From Spirochaetales bacterium (GTDB lineage: Bacteria > Spirochaetota > Spirochaetia > Sphaerochaetales > Sphaerochaetaceae), in contig JALFCJ010000191.1 of the NCBI GenBank assembly GCA_022771185.1, forward strand, positions 1-8,329: DNA of 8,329 bases, in the 5' to 3' direction. Both the position numbers and the translations under genes were made by a program. Position 1 is the stretch's first letter. Each line of letters opens with the position of its first letter. This document shows positions 1-6,686 of the stretch, piece by piece. The notes under the pieces are model-generated. The model worked only from the letters and a program-made list of their open reading frames with translations, searched no databases and had not been told where the DNA came from.

Positions 1-401
1 CTGTTGCTAGAAACGGATGGCTCGCTGACTACAACGATCCTATCTCCTTCCTCGATATGTGGGTGACAGCTTCTGGTAACAACGATGTACAGTTCGGTAA
101 GGGTGCACACAAGGATCTTAAGCTCTATTCCCTCGACCTCACAGACCTCGGATACGATGTCAAGGTTGTTGATGGAACATGGGCTGAGACGTATGATGTC
201 ATCATCTCTATCATCAAGAAGTGCACAGATCCTTCTGTCAGAACAGAACTCATGCACAGAGCTGAAGATCTCTTGATGAGCACAGGATGTATCGTTCCTC
301 TATACTTCTATACAGATATCTACATGCTTTCTGACAAGGTTGAAGGCTTCTTCTCCAACCCACTCGGATACAAGTACTTCATGTACACATCAATCAAATA
401 A
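1..401 (+). CDS. Oligopeptide ABC transporter substrate-binding protein (C-terminal part)
   Basis: This is the 3' end of a gene that begins before the window; the reading frame is open from base 3. The visible 132 or so residues match the C-terminal lobe of the OppA/DppA family (SBP_bac_5). They include a WLADYNDPISFLDMW stretch typical of the family's C-terminal part, a later AEDLLM helix, and a PLYFYTD segment close to the end. Family members are extracytoplasmic proteins, usually lipoproteins, that capture peptides and deliver them to an ABC permease. No permease or ATPase gene is visible after it, because a strong terminator follows directly, so this is the last gene of its transcript. 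The exact ligand cannot be read from the sequence. The family call is firm; the peptide specificity is inferred. Confidence 0.9.
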   Translation, partial: VARNGWLADYNDPISFLDMWVTASGNNDVQFGKGAHKDLKLYSLDLTDLGYDVKVVDGTWAETYDVIISIIKKCTDPSVRTELMHRAEDLLMSTGCIVPLYFYTDIYMLSDKVEGFFSNPLGYKYFMYTSIK

Positions 402-414
402 GAGATATCTCTTA
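399..414. repeat. 16-base perfect palindrome over the stop codon
   Basis: TAAGAGATATCTCTTA is a perfect palindrome with no spacer. Its first three bases are the TAA stop of the upstream gene, and it lies just before the rho-independent terminator. It could be a protein-binding site or chance. Having no loop, it cannot form a good RNA hairpin at full length. Confidence 0.6.
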
Positions 415-420
415 TGAGTT

Positions 421-450
421 AAGGCCTTCCATTCCGGGAGGCCTTTATTA
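421..450 (+). terminator. Rho-independent terminator of the binding-protein gene
   Basis: A 10-base-pair stem (421-430 with 436-445, including one G-T pair) closes a 5-base loop and is followed by TTTATTA. The AAGGCCT/AGGCCTT arms make it GC-rich enough to work as an intrinsic terminator for the gene ending at 401. Confidence 0.88.
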
Positions 451-549
451 AAAACAGGCTATTTATTTATCATTTTGCCTGATAACTACTTTTCTTGTTG
501 TAGCTTAAAGAGGCATAGAAATAGAGAAAAATAGATTCTCAAATATTTT

Positions 550-576
550 GGTACAGAAATGGTACACCGTTCTGTA
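550..576. repeat. Short inverted repeat with nested direct repeat
   Basis: TACAGAA (552-558) and TTCTGTA (570-576) form 7-base arms around 11 bases. GGTACA also occurs twice, at 550-555 and 561-566, exactly 11 bases apart. The element lies between two convergent genes, downstream of both terminators' stems, so it is not in a promoter position for either. The rest of 451-583 is AT-rich and shows no gene. Confidence 0.45.
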
Positions 577-603
577 AATAAAAAGCCCTCTAAATAGAGA
601 GCT
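576..603 (-). terminator. Rho-independent terminator of the metallopeptidase gene
   Basis: Read on the minus strand, AGCTCTCT (603-596), loop ATTT, and AGAGGGCT (591-584) form an 8-pair stem followed by a T-rich run. One pair is G-T on this strand but would be a C-A mismatch on the plus strand, which supports minus-strand use. It lies just downstream of the stop codon at 614-616. Confidence 0.8.
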
Positions 604-613
604 CATATCATGC

Positions 614-1657
614 TTAACCCTTTATTTCCTTTCTTCCAATGGATGATGATATATCCATTGATTTACCAAACTTCTGTCCAAGGGACATGGAAGTGGGGTC
701 TACGCTCTTTTTCGAATATGTTCGTCTGATACCATATTCACTGAAGCAAAGACGTTTTGCCTTTTCTTTGTTTTCATTCTGCAACGTTACAAGGGCGTTG
801 TCTGAAAAAGTATCGGCCATTCTTAGTTTCTTTTCCATCTCTGGGCATGCTCCGATCACGAAGGAGTCTTTTGTTATCTTATAACCTTGTTTCTTGAGTT
901 TTCTTATTTCTTCATCAAGAGCTGAGAGCATGTCTCCGAATAAATATAGTGCAGCCTCCACTTCTTCTAGTTGTCCATAGGCTCTAAGGGCGGTTCCATT
1001 TTCAGTTCCCATTACCTTTACAATAAATACGCCTGTGGCTTTACCTACAAATTGCGCTAATCTATTTAGATAATATGGTAGTCTACCTGCTTCATAAAGA
1101 TTGACGTCATAGATTTTGTCTTCCTTGCTATTATTCTCTTTCAGTACTTCTGAGTTTTCTAATAATAGCTTTCTAGCCTTTGAAAGAGCTATCATGGCTT
1201 CGTTTTCAAATGGGGAAGAAGACATGGCCATAAGCTTAGCCATTCTTTCTTTTATTCTTTCTTCGTCATCCAATTTATTTTTGACTCGAGCTTTGTCAAA
1301 GCCATCTTCAACTCCGATTTTTGCACAGTATTCTCTGAATTTAGGAGTATGAGCACCACTTGTGTAACCATTAAGGGCAAAGTCTATAGCATGTGCCGCT
1401 TCATGGAGAAATACATTCTTAAGTACAGAGAAATCTTGATATATTAAATCCTCTGACAAGAGGATCAAACGCTGCTCGGCATCAAATTCTCCCAGTCGTT
1501 CTCTTTCAGTGAAAACTACAAAGAATATTTCTTCGTAGATAGGATCATAGATATTCCATTCTTTATGAATCTTTTCTTTCAATTCATTTTCCACTAATTT
1601 CAGCTTTATTCTTACTTCTGATTCTTTTTCCCCAGTCACTCTGATTGTCTGATCCAT
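614..1657 (-). CDS. Predicted SprT-like zinc metallopeptidase with DUF2786 domain
   Basis: The 347-residue product has HEAAH at residues 85-89 and a possible third zinc ligand, H103, in an HTPKF context. This HExxH plus HxxxF layout is that of SprT-like peptidases. Residues about 133-172 look like the DUF2786 helical domain (KLMAMSSSPFENEA followed by a KARKLLLE helix). Residues about 185-255 resemble the alpha/beta segment that often follows DUF2786. The C-terminal 50 residues are basic and look poorly ordered. The ATG at 1657 is the only ATG before the HExxH motif. The GGAG before it sits one base away, too close to be a normal ribosome-binding site, and an in-frame stop lies just upstream. 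A -10-like TATCAT ends 6 bases before the ATG, so the mRNA may be leaderless. SprT relatives include DNA-protein crosslink proteases; the substrate here is unknown. The domain calls come from motif reading and are moderately sure. Confidence 0.75.
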   Translation of the reverse strand: MDQTIRVTGEKESEVRIKLKLVENELKEKIHKEWNIYDPIYEEIFFVVFTERERLGEFDAEQRLILLSEDLIYQDFSVLKNVFLHEAAHAIDFALNGYTSGAHTPKFREYCAKIGVEDGFDKARVKNKLDDEERIKERMAKLMAMSSSPFENEAMIALSKARKLLLENSEVLKENNSKEDKIYDVNLYEAGRLPYYLNRLAQFVGKATGVFIVKVMGTENGTALRAYGQLEEVEAALYLFGDMLSALDEEIRKLKKQGYKITKDSFVIGACPEMEKKLRMADTFSDNALVTLQNENKEKAKRLCFSEYGIRRTYSKKSVDPTSMSLGQKFGKSMDISSSIGRKEIKG

Positions 1658-1674
1658 GCTCCGATGATATCATC
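1645..1674. promoter_or_regulatory. Overlapping divergent promoters built on a 12-base palindrome
   Basis: GATGATATCATC (1663-1674) is a perfect palindrome, so both strands carry TGATATCAT, an extended -10 form. On the plus strand TTGTCT (1645-1650) lies exactly 17 bases before TATCAT (1668-1673), a plausible promoter for rimO with a leader of about 28 bases. On the minus strand TATCAT (1669-1664) lies 6 bases before the metallopeptidase ATG; its -35 region is only T-rich. Both -10 boxes share the same bases, so the two promoters would probably compete. This is inferred from sequence. Confidence 0.6.
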
Positions 1675-1708
1675 AAACAAGAAGCAAAAAACAGAGATAA
1701 GGTAGACT

Positions 1709-3034
1709 ATGAAGAAAATTTATATAGAGAGCTTAGGTTGTGCAAAGAATCAGGTGGATTCAGAAGTACTTCTTGCATACGCAGATGAAGAAGGCTACGA
1801 GAGAGTGGAGAATGCAGAAGATGCAGACGTTATTGTAGTCAACACTTGCGGCTTTATCGAAAGCGCAAAAGAAGAATCCATCAACACTTTCTTCGCTCTT
1901 AAAGAAAGATGTCCCAATGCAAAGATAATTATGGCAGGATGCCTTGCCCAAAGATATGGAAAAGAGATGGAACTGGATGAAGCTGATGCCATATTTGGTA
2001 ATCATGACCTTTCCCTTTTTCCTGAAGTATTGAGAAATATAGAGAGAGATGTGAGGACAGTCACTGTTCCGGAGTATCCTGATCCAGATAGAGAGAGGGA
2101 TGAAAGAAAGGACTTGTTGTCATTCCCACGCTCTGCATACCTTAAGATTAGCGAAGGCTGCAACCATTGCTGCTCATACTGCGCTATTCCTGTGATCAGG
2201 GGACCATTGAGATCACGCCCCTTTGAAAAGATTGTAGCGGAAGCAAAGAGACTTATTAGCGAAGGAATCTATGAGATAAATGTCATAGCCCAAGACTTGG
2301 GTGCCTATGGTTTGGATATCTACGGTAAGAGTAGGTTTACTGAGCTGATGAAGACACTCTCATGCCTTGACGGAGACTTTGTCTTGAGAATGCTCTATAT
2401 CCATCCCGATACTTTCCCTCTTGATTTAATCGACCTTGTCTCAGAAAACAAGAAGATACTCCCTTATTTCGATATTCCTGTACAGCACGCAGATGAAGAA
2501 GTATTGAGAGCTATGAGAAGAAGTGGAAGCGGTGAAAAATATGGAGAACTCTTTCAGAAAATAAGGGAAAAGAATCCTGATGCTGTAATCAGGACTACAC
2601 TTATGCTTGGCTTCCCAGGGGAAGACAGAGCCGCCTTTGAAAAGCTATTGGAGTTTGTAAAAAACGCTGAGCCGGATTGGATGGGTTCTTTTACTTACTC
2701 AAGGGAAGAAGACACGCCAGCTTACTCAATGAGAAACCAGAAGGAACACGACAAGGCACAGAGAGAAGCCAAGAAGTGGCAGAAAGAACTGGAAGAGGTA
2801 CAGACTCCTATTACTGAGAAACACTTGGAGCGCTTTGTAGGAAAGACATATAGAGCCTTGGTTGAAGAAAAAATCGAGGGTGAGGATCTTGCTATCGGCA
2901 GAATATACTCTCAGGCGCCAGATGTTGATGGCCTTACGGTAATAATGGGAAGAGACATGAAGCCGGGAGATACAGTTATGGTTGGTATCAGAGCTGTCAG
3001 GGGCGTTGATTTGGAGGGAGTGAAGATTGATTGA
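1709..3034 (+). CDS. rimO: Ribosomal protein S12 methylthiotransferase RimO
   Basis: RimO is a radical-SAM enzyme that methylthiolates the conserved aspartate of ribosomal protein S12 in the cytoplasm. The 441-residue length is normal for the family. The N-terminal domain carries the ESLGCAKNQVDSE signature and three cysteines (C11, C47, C78) for one 4Fe-4S cluster. The radical-SAM motif CxxxCxxC is C151, C155, C158, binding the SAM-linked cluster. The last 70 or so residues form a TRAM domain, with the APDVDG sequence typical of RimO rather than its tRNA-modifying relative MiaB. The start follows a weak AAGG ribosome-binding site six bases upstream. The stop overlaps the next gene by 8 bases, so the two are cotranscribed and probably translationally coupled. 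No key residue is missing. Confidence 0.95.
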   Translation: MKKIYIESLGCAKNQVDSEVLLAYADEEGYERVENAEDADVIVVNTCGFIESAKEESINTFFALKERCPNAKIIMAGCLAQRYGKEMELDEADAIFGNHDLSLFPEVLRNIERDVRTVTVPEYPDPDRERDERKDLLSFPRSAYLKISEGCNHCCSYCAIPVIRGPLRSRPFEKIVAEAKRLISEGIYEINVIAQDLGAYGLDIYGKSRFTELMKTLSCLDGDFVLRMLYIHPDTFPLDLIDLVSENKKILPYFDIPVQHADEEVLRAMRRSGSGEKYGELFQKIREKNPDAVIRTTLMLGFPGEDRAAFEKLLEFVKNAEPDWMGSFTYSREEDTPAYSMRNQKEHDKAQREAKKWQKELEEVQTPITEKHLERFVGKTYRALVEEKIEGEDLAIGRIYSQAPDVDGLTVIMGRDMKPGDTVMVGIRAVRGVDLEGVKID

Positions 3035-5354
3035 CCTCTCCACATTAAACGCCGAGCAGCTTGAAGCAGTAAAGGATGATGAGAACAACCTCTTGATCCT
3101 CGCGTGTGCTGGAAGCGGTAAGACAAAGACTATTACTACAAAAATCGCTTATGCAATAGAGACAGGGCGCCTTAGACCTTATGAGATCTGTGCCGTTACG
3201 TTCACAAATAGAGCTGCAAAAGAAATGAGGGATAGAGTTGCATCCCTTCTTCCCGATGTCGATACTACATCTATTGTATTACGCACATTCCACTCCCTTG
3301 GTGCGACATTATTACGTAGATTCGGTGTCTCTATAGGTCTCTCTAGTGACTTTACTATCTATGATGACGATGACTCCCTGCAGCTACTGTTGTCAAGTGC
3401 AGGAGACGTAGACGGAGAAGGAAGCGCACAGAAAAAGAAATACCTAAGAGAAATATTGAAATACATTTCAAAGGCCAAAGACCTTGGAATGGGACCAGAC
3501 GACAGTAATCTCGGCTCCATTACTGATGACCCGAATTTCAGGACTCTATTCCGTTCTTATGAAGAGGCGCTCTCAAGAACTGGAAATGTAGACTTTGCTG
3601 ACCTTATAAAGAAAGCAAAGGAGCTATTGGAAATAGACGAGAACGCAAGAGAGTATTGCCATAGGCGCTTTAAGCTTGTAATGGTGGATGAGTATCAGGA
3701 CTCCAACAGAGAGCAATTTAATTTCCTTCGCCTTTTTGTTGGAGAGGACACACAACTTGTAGTCGTCGGAGATGACGACCAGTCTATTTACTCCTTCAGA
3801 GGCGCCGAGGTAGAGAATATCCTCACTTTCTCAAAGAGCTTTGGAAACGTAAGAGAGATAAAACTAGAGAAGAACTATAGGTCTACAGATGAAATACTGG
3901 CTCCTGCAGCCGCTCTTATCCGCCACAACAGTGCTCGACATGATAAAGATATTGTCTCAGCTGACGGCAAGCATGGACAGAAGCCCATTGTCATGTGCTC
4001 TATGTCCGGAGTATTGGAGGCTAAGAGAGTCACGAATATAATCCTCTCTGAAAGAGACTATAATAATACTGCAGTACTTTATAGAACCAATGCTCAGTCA
4101 CAAGCTTTCGAAACCGAGTTCCTTGCAAATAATGTTCCTTATAAAGTAATAGGAGCATTGAAGTTCTATGATAGAGAGGAAGTAAAGGATGGACTGGCAT
4201 TCCTTCGCCTCCTTATTAATCATAGAGATGAGATATCATTCAGGAGAATCATCAATAAGCCGACTAGGGGACTGGGAGATAAGAAAGTGGATGAGATTGT
4301 CTCTCTTTCTTTTGATTTGATGGACGCATTGGAAGAGTTTGTTAAAACTACCAGCGGCAAGGCCTCCGAAGGAGCCGGCGTCTTCCTTTCCGCTTGGAAA
4401 AAGGGAGAAGAGTCTCTGGAGAATAATGACAACTTGGGCGATATTCTATATTCCGCTCTCATAGAAACAGGCCTTCTTAAATACTATAACAGTGAAAAAG
4501 ACGAAGTACAGAAACGAAGTAGACTTGATAACCTCTCGCAGCTTGTTTCAGCTGTTTCCGGAGGAGGAGAAGCTGAAGAAGATTCTCTATACGAGAATAA
4601 TGAATCAAAAGGAGAGAGGGACTCAAAGACAGCGTTGAGAGCCTTCTTGGAAAACATTACTCTCGATTCTACAGTCCTTGGCTCTGAAGACCCAAGAGAC
4701 AAAGAAGGCGTCACTCTTATTACTATGCATAACACTAAAGGTCTTGAGTACGATAAAGTCTTCTGTGTAGGACTGGAGAATGAATTCATTCCTGGAAGAA
4801 ACGGCGACGATCCGAAGAACAAGGAAGAAGAGAGAAGAATAATGTATGTGGCTATGACAAGAGCCAGAAAGAAGCTATATCTCTCATATGCCACCTCCCG
4901 TAAGCTTTGGGGTAATACGACTTATCCATCTCCTTCTTCGTTTCTTAAAGAAATACCTGAAGAGATGCTTACAGGGGACACCGACAAGCTCTTTAAGAAA
5001 TACTCCTCGTCATCTTCATCATTTTCTGTGGGATACACGCCATATAGTGGATCATATCGTTCTAACTACACGTCCACATGGAAAGAAAAGAACGCTCCTT
5101 TGTCTAATACACCAGCTTGGGCTAAAGATATATCGGGTCTGAGGGATGAAAAGAGCATAAAGAAGAGTGCTCCAGAACCTAAGCGAGAACGAGGATTTCG
5201 GGAGGGGGACAGAGTCAAAGGGCCCCATCATGGAGAAGGCAGTGTAACTAATGTAGATAAGAAAGATGACGGCAGAGTAATCGTTACTGTTCTCTTTGAT
5301 ACAGGTAAGCAAATGAGATTTGTAGAAGGTCACTCTGATGTGGTGAAAATATGA
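3027..5354 (+). CDS. pcrA: UvrD/PcrA-family superfamily 1 DNA helicase
   Basis: This 775-residue 3'-5' DNA helicase has all the main SF1A motifs in order: Q motif around Q11, Walker A CAGSGKT (27-33), Ia TFTNRAAKEM (about 59-68), II VDEYQD (220-225), III GDDDQSIYSFRGA (248-260), IV KNYRS (282-286), V TLITMHNTKGLEY (563-575), and VI VAMTRAR (608-614). A run of six serines (660-665) opens a flexible linker. The last 50 residues (GDRV, then GEGSV, then a VLFDTGKQMRF strand) form a Tudor-like module that in PcrA/UvrD binds RNA polymerase. The family unwinds DNA in nucleotide excision and mismatch repair, removes RecA filaments and handles stalled polymerase. The start is TTG, supported by GGAGGG at 3013-3018, 8 bases upstream, with no nearby ATG in frame. 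It overlaps rimO by 8 bases. Whether it is best called PcrA, UvrD or Rep cannot be fixed from motifs; the Tudor tail argues against Rep. Confidence 0.92.
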   Translation: MIDLSTLNAEQLEAVKDDENNLLILACAGSGKTKTITTKIAYAIETGRLRPYEICAVTFTNRAAKEMRDRVASLLPDVDTTSIVLRTFHSLGATLLRRFGVSIGLSSDFTIYDDDDSLQLLLSSAGDVDGEGSAQKKKYLREILKYISKAKDLGMGPDDSNLGSITDDPNFRTLFRSYEEALSRTGNVDFADLIKKAKELLEIDENAREYCHRRFKLVMVDEYQDSNREQFNFLRLFVGEDTQLVVVGDDDQSIYSFRGAEVENILTFSKSFGNVREIKLEKNYRSTDEILAPAAALIRHNSARHDKDIVSADGKHGQKPIVMCSMSGVLEAKRVTNIILSERDYNNTAVLYRTNAQSQAFETEFLANNVPYKVIGALKFYDREEVKDGLAFLRLLINHRDEISFRRIINKPTRGLGDKKVDEIVSLSFDLMDALEEFVKTTSGKASEGAGVFLSAWKKGEESLENNDNLGDILYSALIETGLLKYYNSEKDEVQKRSRLDNLSQLVSAVSGGGEAEEDSLYENNESKGERDSKTALRAFLENITLDSTVLGSEDPRDKEGVTLITMHNTKGLEYDKVFCVGLENEFIPGRNGDDPKNKEEERRIMYVAMTRARKKLYLSYATSRKLWGNTTYPSPSSFLKEIPEEMLTGDTDKLFKKYSSSSSSFSVGYTPYSGSYRSNYTSTWKEKNAPLSNTPAWAKDISGLRDEKSIKKSAPEPKRERGFREGDRVKGPHHGEGSVTNVDKKDDGRVIVTVLFDTGKQMRFVEGHSDVVKI

Positions 5355-5373
5355 TTTCTTTCTTTTCTAAGTA

Positions 5374-5401
5374 TAGACAGAATTTATAGAAAAGTTATAA
5401 G
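5374..5401 (+). promoter_or_regulatory. Sigma-70-type promoter for the rplM leader/RNA
   Basis: TAGACA (5374-5379) and TATAAG (5396-5401) are 16 bases apart; each differs from consensus by one base. The predicted start is near 5408, at the GGG that begins the first hairpin. Base composition also changes here, from AT-rich to more GC-rich. Confidence 0.65.
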
Positions 5402-5407
5402 ATTGAA

Positions 5408-5745
5408 GGGCACGCCTTAAGGTGTGTAACCCCGCCAAGCCGTGCATCGAAAGAGAGAGCGTAAGGGATCCACAACCCCGAAAGTCTTTTTTCCGTTGCC
5501 TCCCATAGGGTATTTCAATTAAGAAACCGGATACACTATGCCGGACAGTAGTCCGCCATTCCTTTCCCAGAGGGCATAGGTATATAGGTCTTGAGAGAAT
5601 CGGTGAACCCTGTGGCTGAATGAGAGAAAAGGGTATTGTCGCAATGCTGAGCGACCGCATTGCACCTAGACTATACTTCTATCGATCAGGTGGACCATAG
5701 CCGGTCCATGGTGCCGAAAGGTGAAGAACGGTGTTCTTCAGGAAA
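5408..5745 (+). ncRNA. Unassigned structured RNA or long rplM-rpsI leader
   Basis: Stems visible by eye are: 5411-5416 with 5421-5426 (TTAA loop, flanked by GGG and CCC); 5504-5513 with 5531-5540 (9 of 10 pairs); 5542-5546 with 5551-5555 (AGTA loop); TGCC 5497-5500 with GGCA 5573-5576, enclosing the previous two as a three-way junction; 5641-5647 with 5657-5663; 5691-5696 with 5703-5708; and 5722-5729 with 5733-5740 (8 perfect pairs, GGT loop). I looked for the core motifs of RNase P RNA, tmRNA, SRP RNA, 6S RNA, and the TPP, FMN, lysine, cobalamin and T-box leaders and found none. It has no T-run terminator at its end, so transcription probably continues into rplM. E. coli rplM-rpsI is known to be repressed by L13, and a leader with that role is one option. 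The boundaries are estimates. Confidence 0.5.
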
Positions 5746-5765
5746 ATAAACGACAGGATGTTGTT

Positions 5766-6194
5766 ATGAAGACTATTTTTGTTAAACCAGCAACGATGGA
5801 GAAGAAATGGTATCTCATCGATGCAGAGGGCAAGAACCTCGGAAGAGTTGCAGTTGCTGCTGCTAGAATCCTCCGCGGTAAGAACAAGCCAGAGTATGTC
5901 CCCCATCAGGATATGGGCGACTACGTGATCATCATCAACGCAGCCAAGGCTAACGTCACCGGCAATAAGATTGAAGATAAGATTTATTATCGCCATTCCA
6001 TGTATCCAGGCGGACTCAAGGCAGAAAGCTATGGCAAGATGCTTCAGAGAAAGCCAACTTACCCAATGGAGCACGCTGTCAAGGGTATGCTTCCAAGTGG
6101 CAAGCTCGGAAAGAGACTTTTCGTGAACCTTCATGTCTATGCTGGTTCTGAACACCCACATCAGGCTCAGAAGCCAGAAGTGGTGGAACTTTAA
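5766..6194 (+). CDS. rplM: 50S ribosomal protein L13
   Basis: L13 is an early-assembling protein of the large ribosomal subunit that binds 23S rRNA. The 142-residue product equals the common family length and carries the typical landmarks: WYLIDAEGKNLGR near the N-terminus, LRGK, a GDYVIIINA strand, VTGNK, YPGGLK, AVKGMLP, and the C-terminal YAGSEHPHQAQ. The start is the ATG at 5766, seven bases after an AGGA ribosome-binding site (5755-5758). An in-frame GTG at 5721 was not chosen because it lies in a perfect hairpin and would add residues with no family match. rpsI follows after 15 bases, the usual bacterial pairing. Expression is probably controlled by the promoter at 5374-5401 and the long structured leader. 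Confidence 0.97.
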   Translation: MKTIFVKPATMEKKWYLIDAEGKNLGRVAVAAARILRGKNKPEYVPHQDMGDYVIIINAAKANVTGNKIEDKIYYRHSMYPGGLKAESYGKMLQRKPTYPMEHAVKGMLPSGKLGKRLFVNLHVYAGSEHPHQAQKPEVVEL

Positions 6195-6209
6195 AGGAGA
6201 GGTATACCT

Positions 6210-6620
6210 ATGGCAAAGAAAGATGCAAAAGTTGTTGACCTCGGACACGGAGTTGGCAGAAGAAAGACTGCTGTTGCTAGAGTCTACCTCAGAGAAGGCA
6301 ACGGAGAAGTTATTGTAAACGGAAAGAAGATTGACGAGTATTTCGTATCCGCTTCAGATTGCGCTAAGGTTAATCAGCCATTCGCAGTTACAGAGACAGA
6401 AGGTAAGTTCAACCTTGTGATCAACGTATACGGCGGTGGAATTCATGGCCAGGCAGAAGCATGCAGACATGGTGTTGCAAGAGCTCTCGTTTCTTATGAC
6501 GAAACTCTTAAGCCAGCGCTCCATGTTGCAGGTCTCATGACAAGAGACCCAAGAATGGTCGAAAGAAAGAAGTATGGTCAGCGCGGAGCAAGAAGACGCT
6601 TCCAGTTCTCAAAGCGTTAA
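6210..6620 (+). CDS. rpsI: 30S ribosomal protein S9
   Basis: S9 belongs to the small ribosomal subunit; its basic C-terminal tail reaches the P-site tRNA. The 136-residue product has the family's GRRKTAVARVYL opening after a short extra N-terminus, then GGIHGQAEACRHGVARAL in the middle, and the conserved ending RRRFQFSKR with its terminal lysine-arginine. The ribosome-binding region AGGAGAGG (6195-6202) lies in the 15-base gap after rplM, so both proteins come from one transcript. A strong terminator follows the stop codon. All expected features are present. Confidence 0.97.
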   Translation: MAKKDAKVVDLGHGVGRRKTAVARVYLREGNGEVIVNGKKIDEYFVSASDCAKVNQPFAVTETEGKFNLVINVYGGGIHGQAEACRHGVARALVSYDETLKPALHVAGLMTRDPRMVERKKYGQRGARRRFQFSKR

Positions 6621-6634
6621 CCGATATCTTATGG

Positions 6635-6663
6635 AAAGGGTCAGCAATCGCTGGCCTTTTTTT
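6635..6663 (+). terminator. Rho-independent terminator of rplM-rpsI
   Basis: An 11-pair stem (6635-6645 with 6650-6660, including G-T pairs) has an AATC loop. The T-run at 6657-6663 completes it. It stands only 23 bases before recX, so recX needs either read-through or a promoter embedded here. Confidence 0.9.
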
Positions 6664-6686
6664 ATTGCTGGCGTTATCATTTCGGT

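Larger units (their letters stand above)
5355..5765 (+). other. 411-base gene-free region: promoter plus hairpin-rich leader or RNA
   Basis: No convincing protein gene is present; open frames on the minus strand here show no family features. The first 50 bases are AT-rich and hold a promoter. The remaining roughly 350 bases are more GC-rich and full of hairpins, and end just before the rplM ribosome-binding site. An AT stem (5362-5369 with 5387-5394) follows the helicase stop, but it lacks a T-run, so no clear terminator for the helicase is seen. Helicase transcripts may read into this region. Confidence 0.7.

Noticed and set aside
4484..4894. Minus-strand open frame of 136 codons inside the helicase gene
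   Set aside because: It lies opposite essential helicase motifs V and VI, is serine- and leucine-rich as expected of an antisense shadow, and has no family features.
5362..5394. Possible terminator after the helicase
   Set aside because: The 8-pair stem is only AT-rich apart from two pairs, has a 17-base loop and no T-run after it, so it is unlikely to stop transcription.
5618..5635. CTGAATGAG with following AAAA, similar to a hammerhead ribozyme core
   Set aside because: The CTGATGA core is interrupted by an extra A, no proper GAAA with flanking stem is present, and the required three stems do not form.
5367..5660. Minus-strand open frame of 97 codons in the region before rplM
   Set aside because: It has no recognisable domain and lies entirely within a hairpin-rich region; no ribosome-binding site supports it. 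Open frames of this size occur by chance in structured RNA genes.
5408..5745. RNase P RNA, tmRNA, SRP RNA or group I/II intron
   Set aside because: None of the invariant blocks was found on either strand (for example GAGGAAAGTCC, a tRNA-like CCA end, GGAAGCAG, or a domain V hairpin).
5721..5765. Upstream GTG start that would extend L13 by 15 residues
   Set aside because: The GTG adjoins a perfect 8-base-pair hairpin, the added residues do not match L13, and the ATG at 5766 has a well-placed AGGA and gives the family length of 142.
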